Positions 29,397-35,149 of a DNA stretch of 35,149 nt are shown piece after piece. How positions within the stretch are numbered: the stretch's first letter is position 1; each line of letters opens with the position of its first letter. The stretch spans positions 1 to 35,149 of the forward strand of contig JAKAUA010000006.1 in NCBI GenBank assembly GCA_021827875.1, given 5' to 3'. Position numbers and translations under genes: made by a program. The notes beneath the pieces were generated by a model. The model saw nothing but the letters and a program-made list of their open reading frames with translations. It did no database searches and was not told the origin of the DNA. Source of the stretch: a bacterium. GTDB lineage: Bacteria; Babelota; Babeliae; Babelales; Vermiphilaceae.

Positions 29397-31124
29397 TCAT
29401 GCCTTCTTTCTGATGAAAAAGAGCCATTGCTTTGCCTGTTGATATAGTTGGTCAATATCTACTGTATAGGCTGAAAAATAATTAGCTTGATTTAGCTTAT
29501 TAAAAAAGTCCCGCCATTCTACAAGCTCTTGCTCTGTTGCACGTTGCGCCATCCAGCGATCAACATCCTCTCCTGTCACCTGTGAAATATGCTTATTCAA
29601 GAGATGTGCAAACACAGAAAGAAAAATAAAATGCCAATCATAGGGTATGCGATATGATTTGATCAATTGCGAATGCGCAAACCCAAACATCATGCGGCGC
29701 TTAACGCCAGGTAGCCATTTGCCAAGTGCATTTGTAAACAATTTTGCATTATTTTTTAATATAAATAGAACCGGAAGCAAACATAAGACTATGAACAGTA
29801 ACCAAGGAATATGCGTGATCCGACCATAGGCACCATAAAAATGACGTATAAGCCCTTTGATCTCTGGACGGTGCTTTTCTTTCTCTGTCACGCCATAGTC
29901 TTGGGCGGAGGCTGATTCTATGTTATCTTCAGGTATTAAAGTTTCTTGTTGACGCTCTGATTTTAAAATAGTGAAAGGCACTGTTGCAGTTGCCATTTTC
30001 CTATACTTATACAAATCAACATCAAAATAGGTCAGCTGCTGCAGCGGTATTTCAAACTCACCTGTTTTGGTCGCCTGCACCACATATTCAAAAAACTGCT
30101 TTTTATCATGAGTATATTTTTTTGATTCGTATACTTTTATGCCATCGGGCATATTCTGCAAAGGGAACTGCTCTATATCAATATCACCATCGATTGCTAT
30201 GGTTAGCGTAGCACCTTCTCCCTCACGCATTACTGCCGGGTGCAAGCTTGCATTAATGTTTTTAATATGGCCAATACCATCTACACGCTCTTGATAAGGA
30301 GGCAAAGGGTCTATCTTAATTGTTGCGGCATTTGAATAGATGGTTTTTGCTACACGCGCACCAAATAATGTTGAAAAAAAATCATAACGATCAGGCAACA
30401 CGGTATAATCAACACGATACGCAGGGATTATTATTTCACCCGTTTTGTTTGGATACAGCTCCCAACCCCATTCTATATAATCAGCAATAACGCCGTCTAT
30501 TTCTTCACGTCCGGTTATCGCATCTTTTTTATTTTTAATCACATAACCCTGATCTTTATGCTGTTCAGGCTCTGCAACAGTAAGAAATTCTACAGTAGGC
30601 TGTAATCGATAAAAACGTAAGGTAGCATATATTTTCTCACCAACTACCGCTTTACTACTACTTACCGATAAGCGTGCAATTGCCGCCTCGTCCTGCTGGG
30701 CTGATCGACGACGCTGCCCTTGCGCAACGGTTTGTTCTGCAACCTCTACCTCAATCGGATCAGATTCTTCAGCCCCTGCAGCACCGTGTACCACGGCAGG
30801 ACCAAAGGTATAGATGCCCGGTTTATCAATACGCGCTGCATATATATAGGTAGTGCGTGATGCTCCATTAAATGTCTCCATCCTAAAACCGGTGCGCTGC
30901 AACCTGCCTATGGGCGAAGCTATTTCCGGTGTACTAAAATCTTTTTGAGTCCCGTCAATAGTAACTTCTAAATTAAAAGGAACCCCAATACCAACTTTTT
31001 GCAACTTTTCACCGCGCATGCCACGCATACTCAATGTCACTTTGCCAAATGCGCCCATGTGCGCATTAAAAAGAATGAAGAATACTAGGCTTAATAAAAA
31101 TTTACCAACGCGGGGTATTACCAT
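29397..31124 (-). CDS. batD: BatD-like protein
   Basis: A 575-residue protein. Signal peptide about 8-26; VTLSMRGMRGEKLQKVGIG and repeated beta-rich domains to about 390, including DGEI-type Ig-like strands and the GEIIIPAYRVDY element; one membrane helix at about 445-467 (WLLFIVLCLLPVLFIL); and a cytoplasmic helical C-terminus. This matches BatD (DUF7939/oxygen tolerance) architecture. AAAGGAG lies six bases before the ATG, inside the end of batC (23-base overlap), so the overlap is real. It should sit in the membrane with BatA and BatB. Confidence 0.88.
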   Translation of the reverse strand: MVIPRVGKFLLSLVFFILFNAHMGAFGKVTLSMRGMRGEKLQKVGIGVPFNLEVTIDGTQKDFSTPEIASPIGRLQRTGFRMETFNGASRTTYIYAARIDKPGIYTFGPAVVHGAAGAEESDPIEVEVAEQTVAQGQRRRSAQQDEAAIARLSVSSSKAVVGEKIYATLRFYRLQPTVEFLTVAEPEQHKDQGYVIKNKKDAITGREEIDGVIADYIEWGWELYPNKTGEIIIPAYRVDYTVLPDRYDFFSTLFGARVAKTIYSNAATIKIDPLPPYQERVDGIGHIKNINASLHPAVMREGEGATLTIAIDGDIDIEQFPLQNMPDGIKVYESKKYTHDKKQFFEYVVQATKTGEFEIPLQQLTYFDVDLYKYRKMATATVPFTILKSERQQETLIPEDNIESASAQDYGVTEKEKHRPEIKGLIRHFYGAYGRITHIPWLLFIVLCLLPVLFILKNNAKLFTNALGKWLPGVKRRMMFGFAHSQLIKSYRIPYDWHFIFLSVFAHLLNKHISQVTGEDVDRWMAQRATEQELVEWRDFFNKLNQANYFSAYTVDIDQLYQQAKQWLFFIRKKA

Positions 31125-32130
31125 TTTTGCTCCTTTTTGGCTGCTGATTATCCATCATGATTTTTACTAGCTGCTTATTTAATTGCGCATCTTGTTTGTC
31201 TTGTTGCGCAACAATTTCTGCTAATGCAGCGTCTAGTGCTTGCAGGGATTTATTATTTTTTTGTTCTTGACCCGCACCACCAGCTTGCTTTTTCTCTTCT
31301 GCGCCCTGCTCCTGCTGTGCATTTTGTTGGGCATTATTTTGCTGATTACTTTGTGGAGATTGTTTTTGCCGATCATCTCTTCCTGGTTCTTGCTGCTTAT
31401 CTTGTTCACCAGCACCATTATTACGATCTTCTTGGCCATCTCTGTCTTTTGGATTATCTTGTCCTTCACTATCATTTTCTGATTGATCACCATTTTCGCC
31501 CTGCCGCTGATCATTTTGATCATTCTGTCCATCAGATTTTTGTTTTTCTGAAGAACCGTCTTGCTTTTGTTGTGAGTTAGAATTTTGATCTTTATTTTGA
31601 CCCGATCCCTGCTGCTGCTTCTGATCTTGCTGTTGCTGATTATTCTGATTATTTTTCTGTTGCTCTTCTTGTTTATTTTCTTCCTCTTTTTTCTTGAGGA
31701 GCTCTTCTACTATTTCTTTATTTTTCTTTGCACGCTCATTATCAGGATGTGCGCGTAGCAGATCTTCGTAAGTAGATAATGCTTCTTCTAATTTTTGTTG
31801 TTTGACATAACTATTGCCCAAATTGAATAATGCCTGCTCGTGCAATGATGCGTCTGATTGCGCACTCAATTCTGCGGCTTGCTTAAAATAAGTCGCCGCA
31901 TGCTCTGCGTCACCTTTTTTGTAGGCAAGCACACCCGCATCATACAAATGTGATGCTGAATCAGGCGTATCAGTCAATGCCGATGCTATCAGCCGTTCTG
32001 CCTGCGGCACATTACCCTTATGAGCTGCGGCTATCGCGCGATCATAAGAAAATAATGCAGTCATGCGCATATGCATAGACGCAAAAAGAAGTAAAACAAA
32101 TAGTACACTATTATTTTTTACAACAACCAT
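31102..32130 (-). CDS. BatC-like TPR protein with a long Gln/Asn-rich region
   Basis: A 342-residue protein with a signal peptide (1-26) and TPR repeats over about 30-140 (HLYDAGVLAYKKGD, ALFNLGNSYVKQQKLEEALS). A Lys/Glu-rich helix (143-158) leads into about 130 residues made almost only of Gln, Asn, Asp, Gly, Lys and Ser (155-292). The last 45 residues are ordinary (LQALDAALAEIVAQQ). BatC proteins are often TPR with low-complexity tails, but this one is extreme. It overlaps batB by 13 bases and batD by 23. The low-complexity DNA opens false reading frames on both strands. Confidence 0.82.
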   Translation of the reverse strand: MVVVKNNSVLFVLLLFASMHMRMTALFSYDRAIAAAHKGNVPQAERLIASALTDTPDSASHLYDAGVLAYKKGDAEHAATYFKQAAELSAQSDASLHEQALFNLGNSYVKQQKLEEALSTYEDLLRAHPDNERAKKNKEIVEELLKKKEEENKQEEQQKNNQNNQQQQDQKQQQGSGQNKDQNSNSQQKQDGSSEKQKSDGQNDQNDQRQGENGDQSENDSEGQDNPKDRDGQEDRNNGAGEQDKQQEPGRDDRQKQSPQSNQQNNAQQNAQQEQGAEEKKQAGGAGQEQKNNKSLQALDAALAEIVAQQDKQDAQLNKQLVKIMMDNQQPKRSKNGNTPRW

Positions 32131-33119
32131 TCAATCACCAAACAAATAAAGGCCCCCAATACAAACCATGCATACTGTTCTTCGTATGTTTCTCGTTTTT
32201 TTTCATCAATTTTTTCTTTATCAAAAGTGGACAACTGCTCTATCATTCTCTGAATGTCTTGATTATCTTTGGTACTCTGTTGATAATAACCGCCCGTATC
32301 AGTTACTAACTTTTTGAGCAATGCGCTGTTCAAACGCGAAATGACAATAGCCCCTTTTTCATCTTTTTCATAACCTGCTTGTTTGCCTTGTAGGTCAAAT
32401 GCAGGTACCGGCGCTCCTTCTGCCGTGCCCACGCCAAATGCAAAAATCTTTAAATTAAGCGCGATGGCTTCTTTTTTAACCCGTGCAAGATCCGCAGAAA
32501 AATCTTCTCCATCGGTAAAGATCACCAGCAGCTTATTTTTACGTTCTTGCATCTTTGAAAATTGCGTAATGCCTTCTTTGATTACTTGATCAATTGCAGT
32601 CCCTCCCGCAGAGGTAGAAGATGAATCAACTTGATCCAAGAACATAAAGAAAGAATCATAATCAGTCGTAAGTGGACAAACCAGACATGGTGCACCGGCA
32701 AAAAGAATTAACCCAATTCTATCTGATGGTAAGCTATTTACCAGTGCATGAATTTTTGCTTTCGCAAAACTCAAACGATTCGGCGATAAATCTTTGGCAA
32801 GCATACTGCGCGAAATATCAAGCGCAATGAGCAGATCACGCCCCTGGTAGCTCACATTCTCTTCTTTCTTATTCCATTGAGGATGCAATAATGAGAGGAT
32901 CAACAATGCACATCCCGCAACAAAAAAGAATGATTTAATAATTTGTTTGATAAAAGAATAATGCTTAATCAAAAAGTGGCGTCGACCTTTATCAGTTAAA
33001 AAAGCAATAATCCGCTCTTTTTTGCGCAGTGCCAAGATCAGCATTACCATTATGGGAATAAGTAAAAGGAATAATGGTGCATATTCGCGCATGCCCCAAT
33101 GAATAGTAGGTATGTTCAT
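32118..33119 (-). CDS. batB: BatB-like von Willebrand A protein
   Basis: A 333-residue inner-membrane protein with two N-terminal helices (about 14-30 and 58-80), a periplasmic or cytosolic VWA domain with an intact MIDAS (DISRS at 101-105; later TDGED) and a C-terminal helix (AWFVLGAFICLVIEWLL). The metal site suggests Mg-dependent protein binding. Its ATG overlaps the batA stop (ATGA). BatA and BatB are believed to form a heteromeric complex. Confidence 0.92.
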   Translation of the reverse strand: MNIPTIHWGMREYAPLFLLLIPIMVMLILALRKKERIIAFLTDKGRRHFLIKHYSFIKQIIKSFFFVAGCALLILSLLHPQWNKKEENVSYQGRDLLIALDISRSMLAKDLSPNRLSFAKAKIHALVNSLPSDRIGLILFAGAPCLVCPLTTDYDSFFMFLDQVDSSSTSAGGTAIDQVIKEGITQFSKMQERKNKLLVIFTDGEDFSADLARVKKEAIALNLKIFAFGVGTAEGAPVPAFDLQGKQAGYEKDEKGAIVISRLNSALLKKLVTDTGGYYQQSTKDNQDIQRMIEQLSTFDKEKIDEKKRETYEEQYAWFVLGAFICLVIEWLL

Positions 33120-34105
33120 AAGCTAAACCATATCCATGATGAAAGTAACAATTCTATGCATAGCAAAATCAGTGCCAAAGCAATAAATGGCATAAAAATA
33201 TCGTAACTGTGTGTATAGCGATCAACCTCATGTTTTGTTTTTTCAAGGGCGTCAATAGTATCATAAATTTCTCGCATATCTTTTGCATCATGTGCTTTAA
33301 AGTAGCGGCCGCCGGTCTGCTGCGCAATATCTTGTAATAATTTTTTATCAAACTCTTGCGTCGGTACCATACCAAGACCAGGTACAAAGAAATAGGGTCT
33401 ATAGCCACCTACACCAATGGTATATATTTTTACGCCCAACTGCTGTGCAATTGCTATTGCCACTTGGGGATCCATATCATTTTCGCCCGGTGCACCATCG
33501 GTGAGTAAAATAATTATTTTGCTCTTGGCTGATGAATTTTTTAATCTATTGGCCGCGGTAATAAGCGCGGTTGAAATACTCGTATCATTAGGGTCCAACA
33601 GCCCTATTTGTACGCCGGCGATAATATCTTTGATCATCTTTTTATCGAGTGTTAACGGGCAACGCGAGAATGCTTCTTTAGCAAATAGCACTAATCCTAT
33701 CGCATCATTGGTACGCTTATTTACAAAATGCAGCGCCTCTTCTTTTGCAATGGTAATACGCGGCCGTGGATCTTTTTCATCATCAATGCCATTCATACTG
33801 CCTGAAATATCAAGTACTAACATAATATCAATGCCGTGCATACTTGTTTTTGAATGGACGTCCACTAATTGAGGCATAGGGATAACCACAATAAGCAATA
33901 ATAATGCCAATGCCCTTATGCAAAATAAGATAAAGGTATGCGGATGTTTTGATGCATGGCCATGTGCATGCAGCTGTTCACCCAATGAATAGTTATACAC
34001 GACTTTTTTGGACCAAAAACGCTTAATATATAAAACGCACAAAAAAAGCGGTATCAAAAAGAGAAAATAGGTAGGATACGCGAATTGAAAATAGGTAGAT
34101 AACAC
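33116..34105 (-). CDS. batA: BatA-like von Willebrand A protein
   Basis: A 329-residue protein with the same plan as BatB: helices at about 8-28 and 58-78, a VWA domain with MIDAS DISGS (99-103) and TDGAP, and a C-terminal helix (FIALALILLCIELLLSSWIW). The start is GTG, with AAGGA six bases upstream, lying two bases after the plsC stop. No MoxR ATPase gene, the usual upstream partner of bat operons, is found in the window; plsC takes that place. Confidence 0.92.
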   Translation of the reverse strand: MLSTYFQFAYPTYFLFLIPLFLCVLYIKRFWSKKVVYNYSLGEQLHAHGHASKHPHTFILFCIRALALLLLIVVIPMPQLVDVHSKTSMHGIDIMLVLDISGSMNGIDDEKDPRPRITIAKEEALHFVNKRTNDAIGLVLFAKEAFSRCPLTLDKKMIKDIIAGVQIGLLDPNDTSISTALITAANRLKNSSAKSKIIILLTDGAPGENDMDPQVAIAIAQQLGVKIYTIGVGGYRPYFFVPGLGMVPTQEFDKKLLQDIAQQTGGRYFKAHDAKDMREIYDTIDALEKTKHEVDRYTHSYDIFMPFIALALILLCIELLLSSWIWFSL

Positions 34106-34107
34106 AA

Positions 34108-34830
34108 CTATTCCTTGTTCTGTTCAATAAACCATTGATGCACGCGATCATGAAAAATTTCGTCCAATTCGCCCTCTTCCATACGCATTGGCTTGCCAAT
34201 GATTATGGTAACCGGCGCACGAGTTACCCAAAAAGAATCGCGCGGATACACCACATTAACTCCCTTAATAAACACTGGTACTATGGGGCGATTCATTTTT
34301 TTTGCCAGTATAACAAAGCCAGCAAAAAAATCATGAATTTTACCATCATCATAGCGGCCACCCTCAGGAAAGATTACTACATGAGTGCGCTTGCCATTCA
34401 CTTTTTTTATAGCAGCAATCAAACTACGCATACCGGCCAATGGACTACTGGTATCAACTAATACCGCAACTTTAGGCAAAATAAAGCGCAATAGACGCCA
34501 GCTCATCAAATAACTCAGCGCCATCCACAGATGAGGATAGCGATGCATAACCATAACAAGAAGCGGTATATCCAAATACGATTGGTGATTGGCAACAATA
34601 ACAGCCGGCTCGTGCGGCATGTTCTCTTGCCCCACGTACGTTATTGGTAGAAAGCAGAGTTTAAAAAGAAGCCAACAAAGACTGTATTCCAACCAATAAA
34701 ATAGTTTGCTTTCAAAACCATAGCGCGCAGGTAATAGCAAAAGAATCAGAAAAGGTACCAAATAAGTTGCTATTAAAATAAAGGCAATAAGTCGCGCATA
34801 GAGCGTCCACAATATTGTTGTTGCTTTCAT
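34108..34830 (-). CDS. plsC: 1-acyl-sn-glycerol-3-phosphate acyltransferase (PlsC family)
   Basis: Adds the second acyl chain in phosphatidic acid synthesis at the inner membrane. Two N-terminal hydrophobic helices (about 10-32 and 45-62), the catalytic NHxxxxD motif as NHQSYLD (81-87), the glycerol-phosphate motif FPEGGR (154-159) and VPVFIKG later. At 240 residues it is of normal length. AAAGGA lies five bases before the ATG. The bat genes follow without a gap, placing lipid synthesis and the Bat complex in one transcript. Confidence 0.92.
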   Translation of the reverse strand: MKATTILWTLYARLIAFILIATYLVPFLILLLLPARYGFESKLFYWLEYSLCWLLFKLCFLPITYVGQENMPHEPAVIVANHQSYLDIPLLVMVMHRYPHLWMALSYLMSWRLLRFILPKVAVLVDTSSPLAGMRSLIAAIKKVNGKRTHVVIFPEGGRYDDGKIHDFFAGFVILAKKMNRPIVPVFIKGVNVVYPRDSFWVTRAPVTIIIGKPMRMEEGELDEIFHDRVHQWFIEQNKE

Positions 34831-34850
34831 ACAATCCTTTTTAAATGTAA

Positions 34851-35149
34851 TTATTCTGAATAATAAAGGCTACGCTGTTCATGCATTTTTTTAATATAAA
34901 AGTTAGTTATATAACAGATAGGAAGAATAAACAAACATAATCCATACAGTAGTTGTACGAATAGTGCTATTGGAGAGCCTGAAGCTGCTATATAAGGAGC
35001 CACCCATTGCAATCCCCATGCCGGCAAACAATAACCAATAATCCAAAAAGGTATATTGTAAATGAAAAATTTAATTGATCGCCAAATGGAATGGAAAAAA
35101 TTTGAAATAGTAGCTGAACCACCAACAAAAAATAATACTGACAGACATG
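34851..35149 (-). CDS. C-terminal part of a membrane protein, 5' end beyond the window
   Basis: A frame with no stop enters from the right edge (35147 in phase) and ends with TAA at 34851-34853, giving about 98 residues. They contain two hydrophobic segments (FFIYNIPFWIIGYCLPAW and LFVQLLYGLCLFILPICYI) and a short polar tail (KKMHEQRSLYYSE). Composition and spacing, 20 bases before plsC, suggest a real gene in the same operon. No family can be recognised from this fragment. Confidence 0.6.
   Translation of the reverse strand, partial: CLSVLFFVGGSATISNFFHSIWRSIKFFIYNIPFWIIGYCLPAWGLQWVAPYIAASGSPIALFVQLLYGLCLFILPICYITNFYIKKMHEQRSLYYSE

Noticed and set aside
31224..31580. Long open frames on both strands inside batC
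   Set aside because: They come from the Gln/Asn-rich codon repeats (CAA, CAG, AAT, GAT), which have few stops in any frame; the protein products look like no real protein.
33417..33872. A 151-codon plus-strand frame opposite batA
   Set aside because: It mirrors a well-conserved VWA gene and has no supporting site or recognisable motif.
1..35149. CRISPR array, rRNA, integrase or intact transposase
   Set aside because: No regularly spaced repeats, no rRNA-like sequence and no integrase or transposase motifs were found on either strand.

Overview
The window is AT-rich, densely packed bacterial DNA. About 40 protein genes lie mostly on the minus strand in tightly coupled operons, with two tRNA genes. 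The contents point to a diderm with a reduced but free-standing core metabolism: an OmpH/Skp chaperone, several signal-peptide and lipoprotein genes, a complete Bat operon, a SUF cluster, an Atm1-type exporter, Sel1/TPR proteins and many small secreted proteins of unknown function. This mix, together with palindromic repeats between genes, fits a host-associated lineage such as Candidatus Dependentiae (TM6). That placement is inference from gene content, because no rRNA or other taxonomic marker is present.

Layout. 1-4.6 kb (plus strand): the end of an M48 metalloprotease, then pgi-zwf-gnd, where zwf and gnd overlap by 62 bases. 4.6-4.9 kb: a gene-poor gap with three different palindromic repeats. 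4.9-13.5 kb (minus): pth-prs, a Skp-like chaperone, a large Sel1-repeat secreted protein, an Atm1-like ABC exporter, two adjacent TVP38/TMEM64 membrane proteins and a secreted coiled-coil protein. 13.7-14.3 kb (plus): a DUF6629-like membrane protein whose stop codon interlocks with that of sufS. 14.3-18.8 kb (minus): a small secreted protein followed by sufC-sufB-sufD-sufS. 18.9-21.0 kb (minus): a FUN14-like membrane protein and a GspE/PilB ATPase split into two coupled genes. 21.1-22.5 kb: a small secreted protein, a probable IS200/IS605 end relic, an HU gene with promoter and terminator, tRNA-Leu(UAA) and tRNA-Cys(GCA). 22.4-25.6 kb (minus): a rhodanese lipoprotein and two divergent type I signal peptidases with a Nudix hydrolase between them. 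25.6-27.8 kb (minus): four small secreted or lipoprotein genes of unknown function. 27.8-34.8 kb (minus): plsC-batA-batB-batC-batD-batE-M23 peptidase. The last 300 bases hold the end of another membrane protein gene.

How the genes fit together. pgi, zwf and gnd convert glucose-6-phosphate toward ribulose-5-phosphate, and the nearby Prs-like enzyme would use ribose-5-phosphate to make PRPP. SUF makes Fe-S clusters and the Atm1-like exporter may export a sulfur or glutathione compound. The Bat, M23, PlsC, Skp and signal peptidase genes serve the cell envelope.

The best candidate for something undescribed is the four-gene cluster at 25.7-27.7 kb. Three of its proteins share a C-terminal domain with two cysteines (C-x17/18-C ending in GxPxxCEE). 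Two have 11-residue helical repeats leading into a similar membrane segment. The whole cluster is bracketed by exact 45-bp direct repeats, one of which is the 3' end of the M23 peptidase gene. That is the footprint expected of DNA inserted into a gene's 3' end, although no integrase is visible.
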